Assembly: GCA_011170325.1 (NCBI GenBank)
Contig: DUEX01000005.1
Coordinates: 1 to 51,900, forward strand
Origin: Dehalococcoidia bacterium
Lineage (GTDB): Bacteria; Chloroflexota; Dehalococcoidia; GIF9; UBA5629
Direction of reading: 5' to 3'
DNA: 51,900 nucleotides
This document shows, in pieces, positions 33,948 through 41,686 of the stretch. The position numbers and the translations under genes are program-made. Each line of letters opens with the position of its first letter. Positions within the stretch are counted from its first letter, which is position 1. Under the pieces are notes generated by a model. It saw only the letters and a program-made list of their open reading frames with translations. It was not told the origin of the DNA and ran no database searches.

Positions 33948-36131
33948 ATGAAGCAAATTTACATTGGCTTGGCCATCCATAATCACCAGCCCTTGGGTAA
34001 CTTTCCGTGGGTCCTTGAGCAAGCTTATCAGCAAGCCTACTTGCCTATGGTTGAGGTGCTGGAGAAACATCCTGCCATTCACCTCTCCTTGCATTATAGC
34101 GGTTGCCTTATCGATTGGTTAGAGCAAGTCCATCCTGAGTTCCTATATCGACTGGCTAGGTTGGTAAACCAACATCAAGTGGAAATCATGGGGGGTGCTT
34201 ATTATGAGCCTATCCTGCCAGCCATTCCTGATGCTGATAAATTGGGGCAGACTGCCAAAATGGGTGCTATTATCAGACAAAGATTCGGTTCAAAGTCGAC
34301 TGGGATATGGCTGGCAGAGCGAGTTTGGGAGCCATATCTGACTAAGATCCTAGCCGAGGCAGGTGTGGAATGGACACTAGTTGATGATACCGCCTTCAAG
34401 TTGGTAGGGCTAGAGGGCAAAGACCTCTTCGGTTACTATGTTACTGAGGAGCAAGGTCACTCTGTAAAAGCATTTCCGATTAGTAAGCATCTACGTTACT
34501 CTATACCTTGGCATTGTGTAGACAAGGTTATTGATTACCTGCGTGATGAGGCTTCGGATAAAGAAGGCAAAATAGCTATATTAGGTGACGATGGTGAGAA
34601 ATTTGGTGTCTGGCCTGGAACTTACGACCATTGCTGGCAGAAAGGATGGGTGGATAGATTTTTCACTGAGCTAGAGGCTAACCAGGGTTGGCTGCACACT
34701 ATTCAGCTTGGTGAATATGCTCATCAGTTTCCGCCCCTAGGTAGGGTTTATTTGCCCTGTGCTTCCTATGATGAGATGCTGGAGTGGTCTCTGCCAGCTG
34801 ACAAGTCTTGGGAATATACTAATCTTAAACATCAGCTTGAAGCTGAAGGACGTCAAGATGTAACGCAATTCATGCATAGTGGTTTATGGCGCAATTTTTT
34901 GGTCAAGTATCCAGAGATAAACCGAATGCACAAAAAAATGCTCCGTGTCCATCAAAAAGTTTACCAAGCGCGTGTTCTCGGTGGGGGTGATTGTGGGCTG
35001 GAGGAGCTATGGAAAGGGCAATGCAATTGCCCCTACTGGCATGGCGTTTTTGGTGGGATTTACCTGGCTGATATTCGGGCAGCTACTTATAACCATCTCA
35101 TTCAGGCGGAGAACAAGGCCGATAAGATAATTCGGCAGCATCGTTCGTGGTTAAAGAGAGTGTTTCACCCGAGCCAGGAATGGCTGGAATGGCAAAAGAC
35201 TGACTTTGATGGGGATGGTGCTGAGGAGTTGCTTATTGAGGGCGATACTTTTTCCGTTTATTTAAGCCCTAAAGAAGGCGGCTCTATTTTTGAGTGGGAC
35301 ATTCGCCACCATAACTATAACCTATTCAGCACGTTAGCCAGAAGACCAGAGGCTTATCACAGGATATTGACCGAGCCATCCTCCGAAAAGCAGACCACGG
35401 GAGAGAATGCAATTCCCAGTATACATGACTTGATAAGAATAAAAGACGGGGGATCCTCCCCCTCTTTGGTCTATGACCAGTATCTCCGGTCTAGCTTTAT
35501 CGACCATTTTTTAAGTCCTAAGACGGCGCTTAAGGAATTTGCTACCTATTCTTATAAGGAGCTGGGAAACTTTGTTAACCAACCTTATGACTCTTCAGTG
35601 GAGAGTAGGGGCACCGAAATGAGGGTTTGGCTAAGACGAAATGGGGTTCTACAAATTGGCAGAAAGAGTCTATCCTTTGAAGTAGGGAAGGAAATCAAAT
35701 TGGAGACAGGGAAGGAGAAGATAGAAATAAGCTATCAATTGAAGAACATGAGCGATTCACCTGTTCAGGCTACTTTTGGCAGCGAATGGAATATAAACTT
35801 GCTTGGTGGCGGACACAATGAACAAGCTTATTACCAGGTACCTGGATTTACTTTAGATGACTATCATCTTGATTCCTGGGGTGAGCTGATAGACATTGAA
35901 AGGGTTGTCTTGGGTAATCACCAGTTGGGTGTAGAACTAGAGTTAACGGCAATGCCAAAAATAAGACTGTGGCGTTTCCCTGTGGAGAGCATTTCCAATT
36001 CTGAAGGCGGTATGGAAAGGCTATATCAAGGAAGTTGCCTAGTTGCTTTGTTACCTCTCAATTTGATTCCGGGCGAGGTAGCTAGTCTTAATCTCATTTG
36101 GCAAGTTAAGCCGTCTGTCACTCTAGCATAA
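33948..36131 (+). CDS. GH57 4-alpha-glucanotransferase / alpha-amylase
   Basis: A 727-aa protein with the full architecture of Thermococcus 4-alpha-glucanotransferase: GH57 barrel (about 1-300), helical middle domain (about 300-400) and a C-terminal beta-sandwich (about 420-727) of the DUF1926 type. E124 in WLAERVWEP matches the known nucleophile E123, and D214/D215 in ILGDDGEKFGVWPG match the known D214. HNHQPLGNF near the N-terminus is the first GH57 motif. It transfers or hydrolyses alpha-1,4-glucan chains and probably reshapes glycogen. It is the last gene of the carbohydrate block. Confidence 0.9.
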   Translation: MKQIYIGLAIHNHQPLGNFPWVLEQAYQQAYLPMVEVLEKHPAIHLSLHYSGCLIDWLEQVHPEFLYRLARLVNQHQVEIMGGAYYEPILPAIPDADKLGQTAKMGAIIRQRFGSKSTGIWLAERVWEPYLTKILAEAGVEWTLVDDTAFKLVGLEGKDLFGYYVTEEQGHSVKAFPISKHLRYSIPWHCVDKVIDYLRDEASDKEGKIAILGDDGEKFGVWPGTYDHCWQKGWVDRFFTELEANQGWLHTIQLGEYAHQFPPLGRVYLPCASYDEMLEWSLPADKSWEYTNLKHQLEAEGRQDVTQFMHSGLWRNFLVKYPEINRMHKKMLRVHQKVYQARVLGGGDCGLEELWKGQCNCPYWHGVFGGIYLADIRAATYNHLIQAENKADKIIRQHRSWLKRVFHPSQEWLEWQKTDFDGDGAEELLIEGDTFSVYLSPKEGGSIFEWDIRHHNYNLFSTLARRPEAYHRILTEPSSEKQTTGENAIPSIHDLIRIKDGGSSPSLVYDQYLRSSFIDHFLSPKTALKEFATYSYKELGNFVNQPYDSSVESRGTEMRVWLRRNGVLQIGRKSLSFEVGKEIKLETGKEKIEISYQLKNMSDSPVQATFGSEWNINLLGGGHNEQAYYQVPGFTLDDYHLDSWGELIDIERVVLGNHQLGVELELTAMPKIRLWRFPVESISNSEGGMERLYQGSCLVALLPLNLIPGEVASLNLIWQVKPSVTLA

Positions 36132-36225
36132 GAAGGATTCGGAGAACAATCCCCATTTAAGTTTCCGATTTTAATTAACCGTTGAATCTGGCTGTCAAAG
36201 TGACGGATTTTTCAGATTGGGTGTA

Positions 36226-36234
36226 TGCTATAAT
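36226..36234 (+). promoter_or_regulatory. Extended -10 promoter for a leaderless mRNA
   Basis: TGCTATAAT, an extended -10 with perfect TATAAT at 36229-36234. The expected start of transcription (36241-36243) coincides with the ATG at 36242, so the message would have no leader. No Shine-Dalgarno sequence is possible. Confidence 0.5.
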
Positions 36235-36241
36235 CTAAGAG

Positions 36242-36886
36242 ATGTTGAATGAGCATGATATTCGATACGTACTCAGCCTTTCTTTGGAGGAGGCTGCTTT
36301 TGGCTGTGAAAAGATAACCAAGATAAAAACTGGTGAAGTTTGCTCTTCATGTGAGGGTTCTGGCAGAAGTTCAACGCTAGATTCAACAATATGCCCAAAG
36401 TGCCATGGTATTGGACAAATATATCAGTCTTATCCTATATCAGTACACATACCGGCTGGTGTTAAGGATGGTTATCAGCTCCATGTTAACACCAAGGATC
36501 AAGCTGGACTAAGAGGAGAAGTTTTGGAAGAGCTCGATGTAATAGTTTCTATCAGGGCGCACAAAGTTTTTCAGCGCAGTGACGATGATGTTATTTATGA
36601 GATGCCGTTAAATTTTGCTCAAGCTGCTTTAGGAGCTGAATTGATGGTGCCCACGTTGAAAGGCAGTGTCAAATTAAGAATCCCCCCTGGTACCCAGACG
36701 GGCAGGCTTTTTCGTCTCAAAGGCAAGGGCATTCCTCATCTTGATAGACGGGGTAAGGGTGACCAGTTGGTCAAGATACGAGTGGTAACGCCAACCTCAC
36801 TTGGTGAACACCAACGATGGCTCCTTGAGCGGCTAGCCAAAAGCTTATCCCAAGCTGAATTAGGAGAGAGGAAAAGCAGGCGATAG
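36242..36886 (+). CDS. DnaJ-like protein without J domain, reduced zinc finger
   Basis: A 214-aa protein equal to the substrate-binding part of DnaJ. It starts at IRYVLSLSLEEAAFGCEK (first beta-domain), then has only two of the usual four zinc motifs, C34SSC37EGSG and C51PKC54HGIG, enough for one zinc centre, followed by the C-terminal domains (VHIPAGVKDGYQL, DVIVSIRAHKVFQRSDDDVIYEMPLNFAQAALG split by variation, and LKGKGIPHL). Without the HPD-bearing J domain it cannot stimulate DnaK by itself and may hold substrates or work with a separate J protein. It has its own promoter and ends at a bidirectional terminator. Confidence 0.85.
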   Translation: MLNEHDIRYVLSLSLEEAAFGCEKITKIKTGEVCSSCEGSGRSSTLDSTICPKCHGIGQIYQSYPISVHIPAGVKDGYQLHVNTKDQAGLRGEVLEELDVIVSIRAHKVFQRSDDDVIYEMPLNFAQAALGAELMVPTLKGSVKLRIPPGTQTGRLFRLKGKGIPHLDRRGKGDQLVKIRVVTPTSLGEHQRWLLERLAKSLSQAELGERKSRR

Positions 36887-36889
36887 TAC

Positions 36890-36921
36890 AAGTGGTGATA
36901 GCTGAAGAGTTATCACCACTT
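36890..36921. terminator. Bidirectional hairpin between convergent genes
   Basis: AAGTGGTGATA (36890-36900) and TATCACCACTT (36911-36921) form a perfect 11-pair stem with a 10-base loop, between the DnaJ-like gene and the end of the transporter gene. The right arm contains the transporter's final Lys-Trp-stop codons. No strong T-tract follows on either side. Confidence 0.55.
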
Positions 36922-38187
36922 CTCTTGAGCCAGCCTGGAAGTAAGCCAGGTGCGTAGTGGTTCATCCAATACACCGACTCTGGATTCTAGCCAGCGGATG
37001 TCTCCACTCTCCAGAGCTGCTTTTGCCTCGGGAGTTAGATTGTAACCTTTAAGAGTCTGGTTGGGATTATCTGCGAGTTTGGCTAAGAAGGCGTTGTCAT
37101 CCCTGGCTTTAGCTAACACTGATATTAGAGCTTTGGTTTCTGCATCTAGGTAGCCTGCCTGTTGAGGTTGGAGACGGAGCTTACGGAAGACGTTTGTCAT
37201 CCACGGTCTAGCAGCTACCGCTTCAGCAGCACGCTCTTTACGAAGGTATATAAGCCAATACATGCTGCCTACGAAGCTGCCACCGACTATATTGCCCAGA
37301 GTAACTGGAATGAGATTACCAATAAGACCGCTGGCATTAAGGTTGGCTACTTGACTAGCAGCTACACCAGCTGCATTAAGAACCTCAGACTGTCCTGCTA
37401 TAGCTATGCCCATGGGAATGAAATACATATTCGCAACACTATGCTCAAAGCCACAAGCTACGAAAGCGGTTATAGGGAAGAGGATAGCAAATATTTTGTC
37501 AACAGTTGTACGAGCTCCAAAACAGAGCCAGACAGCTAAGCACACCAAAGCATTACATAAGATACCTCGGGCAAAAGCTGGCCAGAAAGCTAGGCTGACT
37601 TTAGCATTAGCAATCAGTAAGGCGTTAGCACCTACCTTGTAGGCATTCAGCCCCCAGAAATTGCTATAAAACACTACGAGTACCAAGAGTAACGACCCGA
37701 TGAGATTGGTGAAATAAACTATGCCCCAATTTTGAAACAATTGAGTCAGTTTGATTTTGCCACTAAATTGGCTGCCTACCATAAGAGCATTGCCGGTAAA
37801 TAACTCAGCTCCAGCTACTACCACAAGAATAAGTCCTAAGCAGAATACGACTCCGCCCAGCAGCTTGCTTAAGCCAAAGCCAATGTCGATATCAGTAGTA
37901 ACCAAGGTGCAGAACATAGCTCCTAGACCAATGAAAAATCCTGCCAGTATGCCAAGAAGCGAGATAGTGAGGATATCTCCATTTGCCTTGGTTACGCCTG
38001 TGGCTTCCATTTTGACTGCCATCTCTGCTGGTGGTCGACAATCAGTAACAGCAGATTTCTTCAGTTCCTCTAAGGCAGTTTGGAGGCGAGACACTTCAGC
38101 AATCCGGGGTTCTAAAGCTTCTAATGCCTGTGTCTCCTTGCCCGACAAATTTGAGCGCACCATAGTTCTATCCCTCGCTTTCACCAT
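36913..38187 (-). CDS. Formate/nitrite transporter family protein fused to a LigA-like C-terminal module
   Basis: Membrane transporter of the FocA/NirC family with six helices between about residues 85 and 325 (numbering from the longest start at 38211). VAGAELFTGN and CGFEHSVANMYFIPMG, holding the central pore His, are family hallmarks. The N-terminal 80 residues are an extra soluble segment, probably a coiled coil. The last 75 residues (LDAETKALISVLAKA ... NLTPEAKAALESGDIRW ... WLTSRLAQEKW) are not part of the family: they match the stand-alone protein encoded just upstream and resemble LigA-type small domains. I prefer the ATG at 38187, overlapping the previous stop in ATGGTGA; 38211, 38199 and 38163 are possible. 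Substrate is probably a small monocarboxylate or nitrite. Confidence 0.85.
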   Translation of the reverse strand: MVKARDRTMVRSNLSGKETQALEALEPRIAEVSRLQTALEELKKSAVTDCRPPAEMAVKMEATGVTKANGDILTISLLGILAGFFIGLGAMFCTLVTTDIDIGFGLSKLLGGVVFCLGLILVVVAGAELFTGNALMVGSQFSGKIKLTQLFQNWGIVYFTNLIGSLLLVLVVFYSNFWGLNAYKVGANALLIANAKVSLAFWPAFARGILCNALVCLAVWLCFGARTTVDKIFAILFPITAFVACGFEHSVANMYFIPMGIAIAGQSEVLNAAGVAASQVANLNASGLIGNLIPVTLGNIVGGSFVGSMYWLIYLRKERAAEAVAARPWMTNVFRKLRLQPQQAGYLDAETKALISVLAKARDDNAFLAKLADNPNQTLKGYNLTPEAKAALESGDIRWLESRVGVLDEPLRTWLTSRLAQEKW

Positions 38188-38507
38188 TTCTCTTGACATA
38201 ATCGGCACCACAGCCAGGTCGCTAGACGCTTGTCCAGTTTACCCACCCAGCTTTCAATCCTCTGGATATCGCCGCTGGCTAGAGCGGCTTTTTCCTCTGG
38301 GGTCAAGGTGTAATACTCTTTAAGGGCTTCGTGAGGGTTATCTGCCAAGCGTGACAGGAACTCAGGCTCGTCGGCTGCCCTAGCCAACACACTCAGTACT
38401 GCCCATCTTCCAGCCAGGCCTTCCTTTGGGACAACAGTAGGTGCTTTGAACAGATCCTCAACTGTTCTGGTAGTTCCTTCGGTCTTTCTATGAGCTAGCT
38501 TAGGCAT
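38181..38507 (-). CDS. Stand-alone LigA-like small protein
   Basis: A 108-aa soluble protein from the ATG at 38507, which has GGAGG eight bases upstream; a GTG at 38516 would lie within that site. After a basic N-terminus, its C-terminal 75 residues repeat the module at the end of the next gene: SVLARAADEPEFLSRLADNP, YTLTPEEKAALASGDI, ESWVGKLD and WCRLCQEKW. The Y-x-LT-x-EE-x-x-AL-x-x-GD pattern recalls the LigA subunit of extradiol dioxygenases and a group of RiPP-precursor-like proteins, but no catalytic LigB partner is present. Its stop overlaps the transporter start, so the two are co-translated. Function unknown; an interaction or adaptor module is plausible. Confidence 0.75.
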   Translation of the reverse strand: MPKLAHRKTEGTTRTVEDLFKAPTVVPKEGLAGRWAVLSVLARAADEPEFLSRLADNPHEALKEYYTLTPEEKAALASGDIQRIESWVGKLDKRLATWLWCRLCQEKW

Positions 38508-38554
38508 TTTTGTCACCTCCTTCTTTTTTATTTATCTTTCTATAATAACTGTAG

Positions 38555-38674
38555 CAATTACTAGGGTCTCTCTCATCGGTCTTGGGCTCTAATTTTGGTA
38601 GAACCTTAGTCATGTTCAAAAGTCCTTGGTCGTGTCCAAAAGTATTAGACCTTTGATGGAAGAAGGTAATGAGA
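38555..38674. repeat. Intergenic repeat, copy 1
   Basis: 120 bases that match 41471-41569 over their whole length, same orientation (shared blocks GGTCTCTCTCATCGGTCTTG, GTAGAACCTTAGTCATGT, CCAAAAGTATTAGA). This copy has an extra 20 bases that duplicate the CAAAAGT element, giving TGTTCAAAAGT and TGTCCAAAAGT side by side. It lies between the Crp-like gene and the LigA-like gene, just upstream of the latter. Confidence 0.85.
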
Positions 38675-38701
38675 CACCGTAACCAAATGTCATAAGTCGA
38701 G

Positions 38702-39157
38702 TTAGTCCTGTGAGGTAACACCCAGTAACTGGGTGTATGCTTGACGCAGTCTTGTTGCTACTACACGTGCTACTGCCCGGCATGCTCTACAGCCTATCTC
38801 AGGTTTGGTAAGACACAAATCGCACAGTTTCTGTCCATTAAAGGCTAGTACGCTTGTCTTCTCTATGGTCTTTGCTGTAGCAGTACAAGTATATGGCGGT
38901 ATCATAGCTGACCAACCAAAGGTCTCGAAGTTACAAACCGCTTGGACTTGACGTTGGGCCAGGGGTCCCACTTCTAGGATAATTCCTACTAGGCCTTCTT
39001 CCACTATGTAGACCTTGTCCTCCATGCGACCCTGTTTGCATATAATTGTCCCTTGCTCAAATACTTCAGATGTGCACATCTTCTCCACCACACTAAGTTG
39101 CTCATCGGTCAACTCACGAAACAAATCAGACCTTCTTAGTACCTCTAGCTTATTCAT
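38702..39157 (-). CDS. Cyclic-nucleotide-binding-domain protein lacking an HTH
   Basis: A 151-aa protein of the Crp/Fnr sensor fold. It begins LEVLRRSDLFRELTDEQL, then has the beta-roll with FEQGTIICKQGRMEDKVYIVEEGLVGI split over two strands, and the long helix (about 130-145). The winged helix that follows in Crp/Fnr regulators is missing: the protein ends ten residues after the dimer helix. The phosphate-binding cassette (usual FGE-x-AL-...-R-A-T) is altered to FETFGWSAMIPPYTCTATA. Several cysteines (CDLC, CRAC, and C47-type positions) could bind a metal or sense redox. It probably works as a sensor or partner rather than a DNA-binding regulator. It lies upstream of the LigA-like and transporter genes. 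Confidence 0.8.
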   Translation of the reverse strand: MNKLEVLRRSDLFRELTDEQLSVVEKMCTSEVFEQGTIICKQGRMEDKVYIVEEGLVGIILEVGPLAQRQVQAVCNFETFGWSAMIPPYTCTATAKTIEKTSVLAFNGQKLCDLCLTKPEIGCRACRAVARVVATRLRQAYTQLLGVTSQD

Positions 39158-39174
39158 TTTCTACCTCCGATTAC

Positions 39175-39197
39175 TGTGCAGTACTCAGCATTGCACA
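39175..39197. promoter_or_regulatory. Operator-like palindrome before the Crp-like gene
   Basis: TGTGCA (39175-39180) and TGCACA (39192-39197) with partly symmetric centre form a 23-base dyad in which 9 of 11 positions pair. A minus-strand -10 TAGAAT (39199-39204) stands next to it, so the dyad would cover the transcription start of the gene at 39157, a repressor position. Confidence 0.45.
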
Positions 39198-39291
39198 AAT
39201 TCTATTTTGTTTATATACCGTTGCATCACTACCTTCAAAGTGGAGGATTAGAGCCAAAGCTAGTTTCGCCTCCACCAAGCAAAAAGAACGT

Positions 39292-41286
39292 TTAGCTCCT
39301 CTCCTTCACTAGGGCCTCAACCACTGATGGGTCAGCCAAGGTGCTGGTATCACCCAATTCATCAACACTCCCAGCAGCAATCTTGGTTAGTATCCTCCTC
39401 ATGATCTTACCACTTCTGGTCTTGGGTAAAGCATCAGCAAACTGGATCTCATCTGGTGTGGCTATAGGGCCGATCTCTTTACGAACATGAGCCACCAGCT
39501 CCTTCTTGAGAGCATCAGATTTCTCCACGCTAGCATTCAGAGTAACAAAAGCATATATGCCTTGCCCCTTTATCTTGTGGGGCATACCAACGACTGCAGC
39601 CTCTACTACCTTGTCATGGGATACTAGAGCGCTTTCAACTTCAGCTGTGCCTAGGCGATGACCTGATACATTGATAACATCGTCTATACGCCCCATTAAC
39701 CAGTAGTAACCATCTTCATCTATTCTGGCTCCGTCTCCGGTAGTATACACACCGGGGTACTGAACGAAGTAAGTGTTTTTGAACCTTTCTGGATCGCCAT
39801 ATACCCGCCGCATCAAACCTGGCCATGGTTTCTTGATTACCAAATAACCACCCTCATTCGCATCCGCAACAGAGCTGTCCTCCCTGAGTACTGCTAGCTC
39901 AATCCCAGGAAAAGGTAATGTTGCTGAACCTGGTTTAATAGGAACAGCCCCGGGTAGAGGACTAATCAGTATGCCACCTGTCTCTGTCTGCCACCAAGTA
40001 TCCACAATTGGGCACCTGCTCTTACCTATTACATTGTAGTACCACATCCAGGCTTCAGGATTGATAGGTTCACCGACTGTGCCCAGGATGCGTAATGAGC
40101 CTAAATTATGCTTATTTGGCCATTCGTCTCCTTCTCTCATTATCGCCCGTAGTGCGGTTGGAGCAGTGTAGAAAATATTGACCTGGTACTTTTCCACAAT
40201 GTCCCAGAATCTATCCGGATGGGGATAGCTTGGAACCCCTTCAAACATAAGACTTGTGGCCCCAAAAGCCAGAGGGCCGTAGACGATATAACTATGACCT
40301 GTCACCCATCCGATATCTGCCGTACACCAAAAGGTGTCTTCTTCCTTTACGTCAAATATCCACTTGAAGGTCTGGTAGCAGTAAAGTAGATAACCAGCTT
40401 GAGTATGGAGAACTCCCTTGGGTTTTCCCGTGCTGCCGCTCGTATACAGGATAAAGAGGGGATCCTCAGCATCCATTACCTCAGGCTCACAATATGGTTC
40501 TATATTCTCAGCAGCCATCTCATCATCCCAGCTGTAGTCACGCCCCTCTTTCATAGGTACTTCAATATCAGCCCTCTTGACTACAATCACGTCTTTCACA
40601 TCAGGGCAGGCCTCAAGGGCTTCGTCTGCGTTGTCCTTACTCCTGATAATCCTGCCGCTACGGTAGTAGCCATCAACGCAAACGAGTACCTTAGACTCAC
40701 AGTCCAACATCCTATCCCTCAACGCATCAGCACTAAAACCGCCAAAAACGACGCTATGAATAGCACCAATCCTGGCACAGGCTAGCATAGCGATTGGCAG
40801 CTCAGGAATCATGGGCAGATAAATGGATACCCGGTCGCCTTTCTTAACACCGTGCTTCTTCAATACGTTGGCAAACTTGCATACCTCACGGTGCACATCT
40901 TGATAGGTAAGGGTTCTACTATCACCAATGTCACCTTCCCAAATTAGTGCCGCTTTATTCTTTCTCCATGTTTTAAGATGCCTGTCCAAGCAGTTATAGC
41001 AAACATTGAGCTTACCTCCCAGAAACCACTCATGCTTGCCTTCCTTGAAATCTTCGACGAGCACCCTATCCCATTTCTTATACCAATCCAGCTGTTCTGC
41101 CAGCTCTCCCCAGAATTCCTCGGGGGCATCGATAGACCATTGATAAATCTGTCTATACTCGTCCAGACTCTTGATATACGCCTTTTCCCTGAGCTCTTCT
41201 GGAGGTTGGAAAAGTCTTTCCTCCTCCATCACTGAGGTAATTGCTTTTTCTCTAACCTTGGTTTCCTCAGCTACCACTGGTGTCAA
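39292..41286 (-). CDS. acs: Acetyl-CoA synthetase (AMP-forming)
   Basis: Activates acetate to acetyl-CoA through acetyl-AMP. At 664 aa it is full length. It shows [22 protein letters not shown] (P-loop-like A3 motif, broken by variation), WWQTETGGI (acetyl-AMP contacts), the hinge and [16 protein letters not shown], and [15 protein letters not shown] near the end, where the second Lys is the classic acetylation site controlled by sirtuins. The start is TTG at 41286 with AAAGGAGG eight bases before it. It is flanked on both sides by copies of the intergenic repeat, with the transporter group downstream and a two-component system divergent upstream, consistent with acetate or one-carbon acid use under two-component control. 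Confidence 0.95.
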   Translation of the reverse strand: MTPVVAEETKVREKAITSVMEEERLFQPPEELREKAYIKSLDEYRQIYQWSIDAPEEFWGELAEQLDWYKKWDRVLVEDFKEGKHEWFLGGKLNVCYNCLDRHLKTWRKNKAALIWEGDIGDSRTLTYQDVHREVCKFANVLKKHGVKKGDRVSIYLPMIPELPIAMLACARIGAIHSVVFGGFSADALRDRMLDCESKVLVCVDGYYRSGRIIRSKDNADEALEACPDVKDVIVVKRADIEVPMKEGRDYSWDDEMAAENIEPYCEPEVMDAEDPLFILYTSGSTGKPKGVLHTQAGYLLYCYQTFKWIFDVKEEDTFWCTADIGWVTGHSYIVYGPLAFGATSLMFEGVPSYPHPDRFWDIVEKYQVNIFYTAPTALRAIMREGDEWPNKHNLGSLRILGTVGEPINPEAWMWYYNVIGKSRCPIVDTWWQTETGGILISPLPGAVPIKPGSATLPFPGIELAVLREDSSVADANEGGYLVIKKPWPGLMRRVYGDPERFKNTYFVQYPGVYTTGDGARIDEDGYYWLMGRIDDVINVSGHRLGTAEVESALVSHDKVVEAAVVGMPHKIKGQGIYAFVTLNASVEKSDALKKELVAHVRKEIGPIATPDEIQFADALPKTRSGKIMRRILTKIAAGSVDELGDTSTLADPSVVEALVKERS

Positions 41287-41470
41287 TTTTCTTGCCTCCT
41301 TTCTTTATTTACTTTAGGCCGTTCAATTTCGGTAAGCCCACGGTTTTGGCTTCAAGTTTCGACCTCTCCGGCCTCTTCTTCATCATGACGAGTTCTTTAT
41401 TTTAGCTTGTCACTCCATCCCGTCCTTCACGTACAACTTGCCTCTTCTCTGCCTCCTAAACCTAGTCTAA

Positions 41471-41569
41471 CAATTGCCAAGGTCTCTCTCATCGGTCTTG
41501 AGCTCTAATTTTCGTAGAACCTTAGTCATGTCCAAAAGTATTAGAAATTTGATAGAAGAAGGAATGAGA
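41471..41569. repeat. Intergenic repeat, copy 2
   Basis: 99 bases matching copy 1 at 38555-38674; it has one CAAAAGT element where copy 1 has two. It lies in the divergent gap between acs and the response regulator. On the minus strand both copies contain a short frame starting MTKVL-KLE-KTDERD, but the differences are mostly at second codon positions (Pro to Arg or Leu), so protein-level conservation is unlikely. Confidence 0.85.
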
Positions 41570-41626
41570 TTTAGAAAACCCCACATTTCAAAAATGCTTG
41601 AAGCAAATATATCTGGACTGCTGGCA

Positions 41627-41656
41627 TTGGCTCTTTTATCTGGTATGCCTTATAAT
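41627..41656 (+). promoter_or_regulatory. Promoter of the two-component system
   Basis: -35 TTGGCT (41627-41632), 18-base spacer, perfect -10 TATAAT (41651-41656), about 30 bases before the GTG start of the response regulator. Confidence 0.5.
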
Positions 41657-41686
41657 TGGTGCTGAGTCAGCTTGGAGTTGTAAAAA

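Larger units (their letters stand above)
41287..41686. other. 400-base gap between divergent acs and response regulator genes
   Basis: No convincing gene. It holds the acs ribosome site next to 41287, the second copy of the intergenic repeat (41471-41569) and the response-regulator promoter (41627-41656). A 63-codon plus-strand frame (41474-41665) mostly reads through the repeat and looks accidental. Confidence 0.6.

Noticed and set aside
37751-38323. 190-codon plus-strand frame over the transporter
   Set aside because: Antisense of the hydrophobic transporter; the pattern of Thr/Ser/Pro is the usual shadow of membrane-helix codons.
38500-38721. 73-codon minus-strand frame between the Crp-like and LigA-like genes
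   Set aside because: It overlaps the ends of both neighbours, covers the ribosome site of the LigA-like gene, and its match to repeat copy 2 shows second-position changes, as expected for non-coding DNA.
41474-41665. 63-codon plus-strand frame in the acs/regulator gap
   Set aside because: Half of it runs through the non-coding repeat, composition is unlike a protein, and the TATAAT promoter of the next gene lies inside it.
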